Origin: Pseudomonadota bacterium | GTDB lineage: Bacteria > Pseudomonadota > Gammaproteobacteria > UBA4575 | NCBI GenBank assembly: GCA_009839635.1 | Contig: VXPJ01000112.1 | Location: 1-8,361 of the forward strand | DNA length: 8,361 nucleotides | Direction: 5' to 3' | Shown here: piece by piece, positions 1 through 6,599 of the stretch | Layout of the letters: each line of letters opens with the position of its first letter | Numbering within the stretch: position 1 is the stretch's first letter | The notes under the pieces: model-generated | Told to the model about the DNA's origin: nothing | Databases searched by the model: none | Seen by the model: the letters and a program-made list of their open reading frames with translations, nothing else | Position numbers and translations under genes: made by a program

Positions 1-132
1 TATCTGGCGCGTACAGTAGCCGGTGCCAACCCGGGCCGGCGGCGTGTGCGACTGGCGCTGGTTGCAACGAAAGAGGAATGTCTGCATGCTGCGGCCCGGA
101 TTCGGGACTTTTTGCAAGAGACCAGCGAGTAG
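1..132 (+). CDS. dapC: Succinyldiaminopimelate aminotransferase, C-terminal fragment (5' end outside window)
   Basis: Frame 1 is open from the first base to a TAG at 130-132 and gives 43 residues. They include ANPGRRRVRLALVAT and then an amphipathic C-terminal helix (ECLHAARIRDFLQE). This resembles the end of DapC-type class I/II PLP aminotransferases, whose small domain closes with a 'NPG..RVR.ALVA...EC..AA.RI..F' pattern. The family converts N-succinyl-2-amino-6-ketopimelate and glutamate to N-succinyl-LL-diaminopimelate in the cytoplasm. The dapD gene begins 12 bases downstream on the same strand, and DapD makes the precursor of the DapC substrate, which supports the call. The PLP lysine and most of the fold lie outside the window, so the assignment depends on the C-terminal pattern and the neighbours. 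Another aminotransferase of the same family cannot be fully excluded. Confidence 0.82.
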   Translation, partial: YLARTVAGANPGRRRVRLALVATKEECLHAAARIRDFLQETSE

Positions 133-144
133 AGGAAGAAACTA

Positions 145-963
145 ATGAGCCAGGACATCATAGAGCAGGCCTTCGAGCGCCGCGCCGAAATCACGCCCGC
201 TTCGGTGGATGCCAGGACCCGGGAGGCAGTTGAAGACACGCTCTCGCGGCTGGACCGCGGTGAGTTGCGCGTAGCCGAAAAGCAGGGCGATGACTGGGTG
301 GTCCACGAGTGGATCAAAAAAGCGGTGCTGCTTTCGTTTCGCATCCATGAGAACCAGGTGATCGATGCAGGATTTACCAAGTATTACGACAAGGTGGCCG
401 GCAAGTATTCGCAGATGGATGAGGACGGGATTCGCGGTCAGGGTGCGCGGATCGTACCGCCCGCGATGGCCCGCCACGGGGCGTACATTGCTCCGGACGT
501 GGTGCTCATGCCCAGTTACGTCAACATCGGTGCCTACGTGGATTCGGGGACCATGGTGGACACCTGGGCCACGGTCGGCTCGTGTGCGCAGATTGGCAAG
601 CACGTGCACCTGTCCGGTGGGGTCGGGATCGGCGGGGTGCTTGAGCCGCTGCAGGCTGCACCTACGATCATCGAGGATAATTGTTTCATCGGAGCCCGCT
701 CCGAGGTCGTCGAAGGCGTGGTGGTCGAGAAAGGTTCGGTCATCTCGATGGGGGTCTATATCGGCAAGAGCACGCGCATCTACAACCGCGAGACAGGTGA
801 GGTCAGCTATGGCCGCATCCCGGCAGGCTCGGTGGTGGTCTCGGGAAACCTCCCCTCCAAGGACGGCAAGTACAGCCTGTACTGTGCCGTGATCGTCAAG
901 CAGGTTGATGAAAAAACCCTCAGCAAGGTGGGCATCAACGAGTTGTTGCGCGCCGTGAACTGA
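145..963 (+). CDS. dapD: 2,3,4,5-tetrahydropyridine-2,6-dicarboxylate N-succinyltransferase
   Basis: The product is 272 aa, close to the usual length of about 274. It transfers succinyl from succinyl-CoA to tetrahydrodipicolinate, committing it to the succinylase branch of lysine/diaminopimelate synthesis. Residues 1-100 form the helical N-terminal domain (FRIHENQVIDAG, QMDEDGIRGQGARIVPPA). Residues 105-230 form the left-handed beta-helix of hexapeptide repeats (IAPDVVLMPSYVNIGAYVD, MVDTWATVG, HLSGGVGIGGVLEP). D139 in MVDTW and E187 in ARSEVVEG align with E. coli catalytic D141 and E189. The C-terminus (GNLPSKDGKYSLYCAVIVKQVD) is typical of DapD. Family members act as trimers. The ATG is preceded by GAGG nine bases upstream, a good ribosome binding site. 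The gene lies 12 bases after dapC and 63 bases before dapE, consistent with one operon. Confidence 0.97.
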   Translation: MSQDIIEQAFERRAEITPASVDARTREAVEDTLSRLDRGELRVAEKQGDDWVVHEWIKKAVLLSFRIHENQVIDAGFTKYYDKVAGKYSQMDEDGIRGQGARIVPPAMARHGAYIAPDVVLMPSYVNIGAYVDSGTMVDTWATVGSCAQIGKHVHLSGGVGIGGVLEPLQAAPTIIEDNCFIGARSEVVEGVVVEKGSVISMGVYIGKSTRIYNRETGEVSYGRIPAGSVVVSGNLPSKDGKYSLYCAVIVKQVDEKTLSKVGINELLRAVN

Positions 964-970
964 GAGCTGC

Positions 971-1004
971 GCCCGGCATGCACCCTTCAACAGGTGAACC
1001 GGGC
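971..1004 (+). promoter_or_regulatory. Candidate intercistronic RNA hairpin between dapD and dapE
   Basis: In the dapD-dapE gap, GCCCGG (971-976) can pair with CCGGGC (999-1004). Inside it CACC (981-984) can pair with GGTG (993-996). An asymmetric internal loop (CATG/AA) separates the two helices and the apical loop is eight bases. No U-tract follows, so it is not a classical terminator. Its position, ending 22 bases before the dapE start, would suit an mRNA-stability or translation-modulating element. That role is inferred from pairing alone. Confidence 0.35.
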
Positions 1005-1026
1005 CGGCACATGATGCCTACATGCC

Positions 1027-2154
1027 ATGTCTGCAACCCTTGAACTTGCGAAAGAGCTGATTCGCCGGCCCTCGGTCACGCCCCAGGACTGCGGCTGCCA
1101 GTCCCTGATCGGCAAGCGCCTCAATGCGTGCGGCTTTCAGGCCGAGGTCATGAATTTCGGTGAAGTCAGCAATCTCTGGCTGCGGCGCGGCAGCCAGCCG
1201 CCCCTGCTCGTATTCGCCGGACACACCGACGTCGTACCGCCCGGTCCCGAGGCGCGCTGGAGCTCGCCGCCGTTTGAGCCGGTCATTCGCGACGGCTGCC
1301 TGTACGGGCGCGGCGCAGCCGACATGAAATCCAGCATCGCGGCCATGACCGTGGCCTGCGAGAACTTCATCCGCGCACACCCGGATCATGCGGGGTCCAT
1401 TGCGTTCTTGCTGACCAGTGACGAGGAGGGGCCGGCCGTGGATGGAACGGTGAAGGTCATCGAGCAGCTTCAGGCACGAGATGAGGTCATCGACTGGTGT
1501 CTCGTGGGGGAACCCAGCAGCCTGAAAACCACAGGCGACACCATGAAAATCGGGCGGCGCGGTTCACTGTCGGCGACCGTGGATGTGACGGGCATCCAGG
1601 GCCATGTCGCCTACCCGCAGATCGCCAGAAATCCCATTCACGAATGCGCACCGGCGCTGGCCGAGCTGGTGTCGACCCGCTGGGATTCGGGCAATGCGCA
1701 CTTCCCGCCCACCTCCCTGCAGGTATCCAACATCCATGCAGGCACCGGAGCGCACAACGTGATCCCGGGGGAGCTGAGCATTGAACTGAACCTGCGGTTC
1801 TCAACGGAAACCACGGCCGAGGAAATCAAGTCCCGGATCCAGGACATCCTGGACCGCCATGGCCTGGACTATTCGCTGGCGTGGCACCTGTCCGGCAACC
1901 CGTTCTACTGCGAGCCGGGGGAACTGGTTGAGGCCTGCGCACAGGCGATCGAGGATACGATCCAAGTCCGACCGGAGCTGTCGACCAGCGGCGGCACCTC
2001 GGACGGGCGGTTCATTGCGCCGACCGGGGCACAGGTGGCCGAACTCGGGCCCGTGAACGCCAGCATCCACAAGGCGGATGAGCACATCGGCCTCGACGAG
2101 CTGGAACAGCTCACGACCATCTATGAACGGGTGCTGCAGAGGCTTCTAGTCTGA
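1027..2154 (+). CDS. dapE: Succinyl-diaminopimelate desuccinylase
   Basis: The product is 375 aa, typical for DapE, an M20-family dizinc metallohydrolase that removes succinate from N-succinyl-LL-diaminopimelate in the cytoplasm. All metal and catalytic residues are visible: H66 and D68 in GHTDVVPPG, D99 in GRGAADMKSS, E133/E134 in TSDEEG, E162 in VGEPSS, and H348 in NASIHKADEHIG. They match H. influenzae H67, D69, D100, E134/E135, E163 and H349 with a constant offset of one. The dimerisation (lid) domain is roughly residues 180-290 and contains GHVAYP. A stop at 1012-1014 in the same frame leaves ATG 1027 as the only ATG start before conserved sequence. No clear Shine-Dalgarno lies upstream, and ATGs in the other frames crowd 1011-1024. 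The 3' end overlaps the convergent exonuclease gene by 9 bases. Confidence 0.97.
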   Translation: MSATLELAKELIRRPSVTPQDCGCQSLIGKRLNACGFQAEVMNFGEVSNLWLRRGSQPPLLVFAGHTDVVPPGPEARWSSPPFEPVIRDGCLYGRGAADMKSSIAAMTVACENFIRAHPDHAGSIAFLLTSDEEGPAVDGTVKVIEQLQARDEVIDWCLVGEPSSLKTTGDTMKIGRRGSLSATVDVTGIQGHVAYPQIARNPIHECAPALAELVSTRWDSGNAHFPPTSLQVSNIHAGTGAHNVIPGELSIELNLRFSTETTAEEIKSRIQDILDRHGLDYSLAWHLSGNPFYCEPGELVEACAQAIEDTIQVRPELSTSGGTSDGRFIAPTGAQVAELGPVNASIHKADEHIGLDELEQLTTIYERVLQRLLV

Positions 2155-2919
2155 AGCCCAGTGGCTGAGGAAATCGTCCAGATGGGGCTTTTGTGCCTCG
2201 GCCAGGGACGCCCTGACCTGCTCAAGCCTGCTCTCGTACACCCCCTGTGAAAGCTTGCCCCGCATCTTCTCGAAACACAGGTAAACCAGGTAGGTGTTGA
2301 GCGCATCGGTTTCGCAGTAATTGCGGATCGCCTCGATCTCTCCGGCCAGCCAGGCCGCACCCACCTGACTGCCGTCCATCCCCGTCTTGCCGGGGAATCC
2401 CAGCATGGTTGCGATGTGATCGAGCTTGGCAAACGCGCGCGGCTGATAGCCGGCCAGCACGTCCATCAGGTCAATGTGGCGCCAGTGGAACCGGCTCAGG
2501 TAGTTGTTGTAGCGAAAGCTCGTATCGTCATCGCCCGTTTGCCAGTAATGGTGGGCATTGACCCCGTGCAGCAATGAACGAAACTGGATCACCGGCAGAT
2601 CGAAGCCGCTGCCATTCCAGGAGACCAGCGTCGGGTTGTATTTTTCCAGGCCGGCAAAAAACCGCTCCAGCAGTTCCTTCTCGCCGGACTCGGGCGAGCC
2701 CAAAGACCAGACCCGCACGCCGTCGGTCGTGCTCAGCACCACCGAGATGGCGACGATGCGCTGCAGGTAATGGGGCATGAACGTGTTGCCCGTCTGCTGG
2801 CTTCGCAGTTGCTCCATGGCCCGCACGACATCGGCATCCTCCAGCCCCTGCAGGTCGTGGATTTTCCTGCCGGACTCGATATCCGGCACGGATTCGACGT
2901 CAAACACAAAAACGTTCAT
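2146..2919 (-). CDS. Predicted PolB-like DEDDy 3'-5' exonuclease
   Basis: The product is 257 aa and matches the family described as 'predicted 3'-5' exonuclease related to the exonuclease domain of PolB'. Visible motifs are ExoI FDVESVPD (D7, E9), ExoII SWNGSGFDLPV (D107) and ExoIII NYCETDALNTY (Y201, D205). Together these are the DEDDy metal ligands plus the tyrosine. There is no polymerase domain, so it is a stand-alone nuclease. The substrate is not known from sequence; single-stranded DNA or RNA 3' ends are plausible. The ATG is preceded by AAGGA at suitable spacing, and that site overlaps the cysM stop region 12 bases upstream. This makes it the last gene of the minus-strand run. Its TAG lies inside the last codons of convergent dapE. 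Nothing ties it functionally to cysM; co-transcription is inferred from spacing. Confidence 0.9.
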   Translation of the reverse strand: MNVFVFDVESVPDIESGRKIHDLQGLEDADVVRAMEQLRSQQTGNTFMPHYLQRIVAISVVLSTTDGVRVWSLGSPESGEKELLERFFAGLEKYNPTLVSWNGSGFDLPVIQFRSLLHGVNAHHYWQTGDDDTSFRYNNYLSRFHWRHIDLMDVLAGYQPRAFAKLDHIATMLGFPGKTGMDGSQVGAAWLAGEIEAIRNYCETDALNTYLVYLCFEKMRGKLSQGVYESRLEQVRASLAEAQKPHLDDFLSHWASD

Positions 2920-2931
2920 GGATCCATCCTT

Positions 2932-3828
2932 TCACGCGTCCTCTGAGAAAAGCCCCGTGGACAGGTAGCGGTCCCCCCGGTCGCAGATGATGGTGACGAT
3001 CACGGCATCGCGCAGTTCCTCCGACAGCCTCAGTGCGGCGGCCACAGCGCCCCCGGACGAGACCCCGCAGAAAATGCCCTCCTCGCGGCCGAGCCTTCGC
3101 ATCATGGCCTCGGCTTCGGCCTGGGTCACCTCGATCATGCGGTCCACCGCGCTGGAATCGAATATCTTCGGAATGTAGGCCTCGGGCCATTTTCTAATGC
3201 CCGGGATCTTGGAGCCCTCGGCAGGCTCGACCCCGACGATCTGGATCTCGGGTTTGACTTCCTTCAGGTATCTGGATACCCCCATGATCGTTCCGGTGGT
3301 GCCCATGGAACTCACGAAATGGGTGACCTGACCTTCGGTATCCTCGAACACCTCCGGGCCGGTGCTGCGGTAGTGCGACAGCGGGTTATCCGGGTTGGCA
3401 AACTGGTCCAGCACCTTGCCCTCGCCCTGGGCCTGCATCTCCAGGGCCAGGTCACGGGCGCGTTCCATGCCTTCTTCCACGGTCACCAAGATCAGTTCCG
3501 CGCCGAATGCCTGCATGGAGGCGCGACGCTCCAGGCTCATGTTCTCGGGCATGATCAGTTTCATCCGGTAGCCCTTCATGGCGGCCACCATGGCAAGCGC
3601 GATGCCGGTGTTGCCGCTGGTCGCTTCAATCAGGTGATCACCAGACTTGATTTCGCCGCGCCGCTCGGCCTCTACGATCATGCTGAGCGCCGGGCGGTCC
3701 TTGACCGAACCGGCCGGGTTGTTGCCCTCGAGCTTGGCCAGAATCCGGTTGGAGGTCGAACCCGGCAACCGTTGCAGTCGAACCAGCGGGGTGTTGCCAA
3801 CAAATTTTTCGAGCGTGGGTATATTCAT
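2932..3828 (-). CDS. cysM: Cysteine synthase B (O-acetylserine sulfhydrylase B)
   Basis: The product is 298 aa, a fold-type II PLP enzyme that makes cysteine from O-acetylserine. CysM enzymes also accept thiosulfate, giving S-sulfocysteine. K43 in NPAGSVKDRPA is the PLP Schiff-base lysine. EATSGNTGIALA (68-79) is the substrate loop and GTTGTIMG (176-183) holds the PLP phosphate. The segment EGSKIPGIRKWPEAYIPKIF (204-223) is the CysM-type signature that separates it from CysK. GVSSGGA (255-261) and CDRGDRYLSTGLF (282-294) complete the fold. The ATG overlaps the acpS stop in an ATGA (3825-3828), so translational coupling to acpS is likely; there is no strong independent Shine-Dalgarno. The next gene follows after 12 bases. 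Both the family and the CysM subtype are well supported. Confidence 0.96.
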   Translation of the reverse strand: MNIPTLEKFVGNTPLVRLQRLPGSTSNRILAKLEGNNPAGSVKDRPALSMIVEAERRGEIKSGDHLIEATSGNTGIALAMVAAMKGYRMKLIMPENMSLERRASMQAFGAELILVTVEEGMERARDLALEMQAQGEGKVLDQFANPDNPLSHYRSTGPEVFEDTEGQVTHFVSSMGTTGTIMGVSRYLKEVKPEIQIVGVEPAEGSKIPGIRKWPEAYIPKIFDSSAVDRMIEVTQAEAEAMMRRLGREEGIFCGVSSGGAVAAALRLSEELRDAVIVTIICDRGDRYLSTGLFSEDA

Positions 3829-4211
3829 AGGCGTGTACCAAATGCGATGGCATGCGCCACCGTGTAGTCCTGCTCATGAGAAATACTAACAGACACCTGC
3901 AAGGCCTCCATCCCGAGATGGCTTCGCAGGACCTCCTCGAAGTGCGCCTCCGGCTTGCCCAAGGCGTCATGGGTGATACAGATGTTCCTCCATGACATCG
4001 GTGAGCGTATGCCGAGTCCAAACGCCTTGGAGATGGCTTCCTTGACCGAAAAGCGGCTGGCGAGGTACTGGGGCTTGTTCGCTTCCGCAGAAAACTCCTC
4101 AAGTTCGCGGGCATGCAGAATCCTTCGTGCGAAGGCCTCGGGGTAGCGGCCGTAGATCCTCTGGATCCTCCGGTTGTCCACGATATCCACTCCGCTGCCG
4201 ATCAGTTCCAT
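3825..4211 (-). CDS. acpS: Holo-[acyl-carrier-protein] synthase
   Basis: The product is 128 aa. It transfers 4'-phosphopantetheine from CoA to the serine of apo-ACP, activating fatty acid synthesis; AcpS-type enzymes are Mg-dependent trimers. D9 in GSGVDIVD and E58 in RFSVKEAISKAFG fall at the same numbers as the E. coli metal ligands D9 and E58. The ending VSVSISHEQDYTVAHAIA is also typical. I chose the ATG at 4211, one base after the pdxJ stop, because it puts the conserved strand at the normal N-terminus. An upstream in-frame ATG at 4226 would add only MRAFD and overlap pdxJ by 14 bases; it is possible but less family-like. The stop overlaps the cysM ATG. Near-zero spacing on both sides indicates coupled translation within the operon. 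Confidence 0.95.
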   Translation of the reverse strand: MELIGSGVDIVDNRRIQRIYGRYPEAFARRILHARELEEFSAEANKPQYLASRFSVKEAISKAFGLGIRSPMSWRNICITHDALGKPEAHFEEVLRSHLGMEALQVSVSISHEQDYTVAHAIAFGTRL

Positions 4212-4212
4212 G

Positions 4213-4947
4213 TCAAAGGCCCGCATCCATCGCGGCTCTCATCTGCCGCACGGCCTGTTCCAGTCCCATGAACAGGGCATCGGCCACGATCGAGTGTCCG
4301 ATGTTCAGCTCGTGCATGTTCTCGATGCCGGCAATGGCCGCGACATTGCCGCGGTGCAGGCCGTGCCCGGCGTTGACGGTCAGGCCAAGCGCATGCGCCT
4401 GGCGGGCGGCGGCACAGATCCTGTCCAGTTCATCCTTTTGCGCCTTGCCGCTGGCCTCCGCATACGTGCCGGTGTGCAGTTCAACTGCCGCAGCGCCGGC
4501 TTCAGCCGCGGCCGCCACCGTTTTCTCGTCCGGCTCAATGAACAGGGAGACGATGATCCCGGCTTCACCCAACGCGCTTGAAAGGTCGGTGATCCTCGCC
4601 TGGTGGGCCAGCACATCGAGCCCTCCTTCCGTGGTCAGTTCCATGCGCTTTTCCGGAACAATGCAGCAGTGCTGCGGTGCCACGTCCAGGGCGATATCGC
4701 GCATCTCGTCGGTTGCCGCCATCTCCAGGTTCATGCTGGTTCGGATCACGCGCTTGGCCAGATAGACATCGGCATCCTGGATGTGGCGGCGGTCTTCGCG
4801 CAGGTGCATGGTGATGCCGTCGGCGCCGGCACGTTCTGTGGCAACAATGGCCTCCTGCAGATCCGGGTAGGCCGTGCCCCTCGCCTGGCGGATGGTCATG
4901 ACATGGTCGAGGTTCACACCAAGTCGTACTCTGGGCTCAGCAGGCAT
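4213..4947 (-). CDS. pdxJ: Pyridoxine 5'-phosphate synthase
   Basis: The product is 244 aa, the usual length. It condenses 1-deoxy-D-xylulose 5-phosphate with 3-amino-2-oxopropyl phosphate to give pyridoxine 5'-phosphate, the last ring-forming step of DXP-dependent vitamin B6 synthesis. It is a TIM barrel. Visible signatures are LGVNLDHVMTIRQARGT (9-25), DGITMHLREDRRHI (43-56, with H48), NLEMA (73-77, with E75), VPEKR..LTTEGGLDV (98-112), VNAGHGL (191-197, with H195) and HELNIGHSI (212-220). These correspond to the E. coli substrate-binding histidines and catalytic glutamate. The ATG at 4947 is the first in frame after a TAA; no strong Shine-Dalgarno is visible, and recO ends 22 bases upstream. 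The downstream acpS gene starts one base after its TGA. PLP made through this enzyme is the cofactor of CysM and DapC encoded nearby, though that link is general. Confidence 0.97.
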   Translation of the reverse strand: MPAEPRVRLGVNLDHVMTIRQARGTAYPDLQEAIVATERAGADGITMHLREDRRHIQDADVYLAKRVIRTSMNLEMAATDEMRDIALDVAPQHCCIVPEKRMELTTEGGLDVLAHQARITDLSSALGEAGIIVSLFIEPDEKTVAAAAEAGAAAVELHTGTYAEASGKAQKDELDRICAAARQAHALGLTVNAGHGLHRGNVAAIAGIENMHELNIGHSIVADALFMGLEQAVRQMRAAMDAGL

Positions 4948-4969
4948 CGGGCATTACTCGTCGACAGGG

Positions 4970-5689
4970 TCAGTCGGGCTGGGCTGTTCGGATGAATTGC
5001 AGGATTTCACGGCTTCGCAAGGGACGGTGGCCAAGATGCAAGTCAATCATGCCGCGCATGAATTTCTTGGCCGCACTTCTTGATTCGTGTTTCATGCTCA
5101 AAGGTGACTGAAGTGCAATCAATGTAGCTCCGTGCAGGATGTTCCATGCGGATCCGGACCGGTCAACTTGCACCGGGCCCGACTCTACATCATATCGATA
5201 AACGGCATGCGGCTGAATCTCGGTCTCGTGATCGGCCTCGCAGTCCAGCAACAGGCCATGGCCGGTCATCTCCAGCAGCTTGATTTCAAACAGGCGCAAC
5301 AGATTCTCGCACGGGATTTCATTTTCGCCCAGCGCCATGACGACATTCCGGTACAAATCGAAAATGTCCTGGCTGGGGCTTAACTTCGGAGTCAGCCTCA
5401 GAACCAGCTCGTTCAGGTACATGCCGACGATGCTGATGCCCGGCGAATCGAGATGCCGGGCACCTTCGGACTCGACATGGGTCAGCGTGAACAGTTCACC
5501 GTTTCCACTCCACGAGATCAGCAGCGGAGTAAACAGCAGCCGGGTGGAGCCACGCTGCTTTCTCGAACCCCGATGCACCGCAGCGATCAGGCCGTGATCC
5601 GGCGTCAGCATATCCACGATCTGGCTGGACTCCCGGTAGGGCCTTGCATGCATGCAGTAGGCTGGCTGCAGTTGTACTTTTTTTGCCAA
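4970..5689 (-). CDS. recO: DNA repair protein RecO (TTG start)
   Basis: The product is about 239 aa from the chosen start, against 242 in E. coli. RecO works with RecR to load RecA onto SSB-coated single-stranded DNA and to anneal strands. The N-terminal OB-fold is recognisable (AYCMHARPYRESSQIVDM, then LIAAVHRGSRKQRGS). A helical C-terminal half follows (FEIKLLEMTGHGLLLDCEAD, YRYDVESGPV, RSREILQFI). There is no ATG upstream of the conserved first strand. A TTG at 5689 has AGGCGG six bases before it and begins 13 bases after the era stop, so I chose it. A second TTG at 5725 would overlap era by 23 bases, with its purine run directly abutting the start. The internal ATG in YCMHARP would delete part of the first OB strand. 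Confidence 0.93.
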   Translation of the reverse strand: MAKKVQLQPAYCMHARPYRESSQIVDMLTPDHGLIAAVHRGSRKQRGSTRLLFTPLLISWSGNGELFTLTHVESEGARHLDSPGISIVGMYLNELVLRLTPKLSPSQDIFDLYRNVVMALGENEIPCENLLRLFEIKLLEMTGHGLLLDCEADHETEIQPHAVYRYDVESGPVQVDRSGSAWNILHGATLIALQSPLSMKHESRSAAKKFMRGMIDLHLGHRPLRSREILQFIRTAQPD

Positions 5690-5695
5690 GGATTG

Positions 5696-5702
5696 CCGCC
5701 TT
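5696..5702 (-). promoter_or_regulatory. Ribosome binding site deciding the recO TTG start
   Basis: On the minus strand AAGGCGG directly follows the era TAG and ends six bases before the TTG at 5689. Its spacing is much better than that of the purine run AAGGGA abutting the alternative TTG at 5725, and it is the main reason for the chosen recO start. Confidence 0.55.
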
Positions 5703-6590
5703 CTAATGCTTGAACCTGGAGACAATCCCTTGCTGGTCCTGCCAGTTTTGCTTGACCTTGACCCAGGTGCTGAGCATCACCTTCCTGTGAAAAACCCGCT
5801 CCAGCCGGCGACGCGCCTGCTCGCCGATGGCCTTCAGCCGGGCACCTTTCTTCCCGATGACGATGGACTTCTGGCTGTCTTTCTCCACCCAGATGACGAC
5901 CGATACAGTGGCCAGGCTTTCCGTGAATTCGAGTGTCTCGATTTCCGTATAGAGCACATAGGGCAATTCCTTTTGCAACTGCACCATGGCCGCACCGCGC
6001 ACGATTTCGGCGACCACGAAAGCATCGTCCCGGTCCCACTTCACATCCCGCGGGAACAGAAACTCCGAATCGGGACAGAACCTGCACAGCTCTGTCGTCA
6101 GTGCCGTGACCTCCGGATCGTGCAACGCGGACAGCGGCACGATGCTGTCGAATGCATGCCGGGCCTTCAGCCCGTCGATGACGGGCAGCAGTTCGGACTT
6201 GTCCTTGATCCTGTCGACCTTGTTGATTACGAGCACGACCGACGCCTTGATCTGGCCGATCTGCTCGAGCAGGTAGTCGTCCTCGCGGTTCCAGATATGC
6301 GGCTCGACCAGCATCATCACCACATCGACTTCCTGCAGGGCGGACAGCGCATTGCTCAGCATCACGCGGTGCATCAGGCGCCGGTGGCTGAGTTGAACAC
6401 CCGGAGTATCCAGCAGGACCAGCTGGCAGTGTTCGAGACTCAGGATCCCGCGGATGTTATTGCGCGTGGTGTGCGGCTTGTGGGTGGTTACGGAAAGCTG
6501 GTCGCCGAGCAGTTTGTTGAACAAGGTGGACTTGCCGACATTGGCCCGCCCGACAATACTCACGAACCCGCATTTTGAATCCCCGGACAT
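5703..6590 (-). CDS. era: GTPase Era, 16S rRNA maturation and 30S assembly factor
   Basis: The product is 295 aa, about the usual length. Era binds the 3' end of 16S rRNA and checks late 30S assembly. The GTPase domain shows G1 GRANVGKST (14-22), G2 HKPHTTRNNI (37-46), G3 DTPGV (61-65), G4 NKVD (123-126) and G5 SAL (154-156). The KH domain follows at roughly 215-290, with GKKG (246-249), EQARRRLERVF and WVKVKQNW. The connecting segment at about 181-204 (DVKWDRDDAFVVAEIVRGAA) departs from the usual 'TDRSERF.AAEIIREK' pattern, though the ELPY that follows is kept. The ATG has AAGGG five bases upstream, overlapping the end of rnc, whose stop is 9 bases away. The rnc-era-recO order is the classic co-transcribed RNase III operon. 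Confidence 0.97.
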   Translation of the reverse strand: MSGDSKCGFVSIVGRANVGKSTLFNKLLGDQLSVTTHKPHTTRNNIRGILSLEHCQLVLLDTPGVQLSHRRLMHRVMLSNALSALQEVDVVMMLVEPHIWNREDDYLLEQIGQIKASVVLVINKVDRIKDKSELLPVIDGLKARHAFDSIVPLSALHDPEVTALTTELCRFCPDSEFLFPRDVKWDRDDAFVVAEIVRGAAMVQLQKELPYVLYTEIETLEFTESLATVSVVIWVEKDSQKSIVIGKKGARLKAIGEQARRRLERVFHRKVMLSTWVKVKQNWQDQQGIVSRFKH

Positions 6591-6599
6591 GCGGGCCCT

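Noticed and set aside
142..990. Open frame of 282 codons on the minus strand opposite dapD
   Set aside because: Antisense shadow of a strongly recognised gene; His/Asp/Arg rich with no domain pattern.
4212..4226. Upstream ATG for acpS at 4226
   Set aside because: It adds only MRAFD before the conserved start and would shift the D9/E58 numbering away from the family; kept only as an alternative.
5690..5725. Longer recO from TTG 5725
   Set aside because: It overlaps era, has poor ribosome binding site spacing and adds a basic segment not expected in RecO.
5706..6578. Open frame of 290 codons on the plus strand opposite era
   Set aside because: It mirrors era almost exactly and its composition (His, Asp, Leu, Gln rich) is that of a high-GC antisense shadow; no family resemblance.
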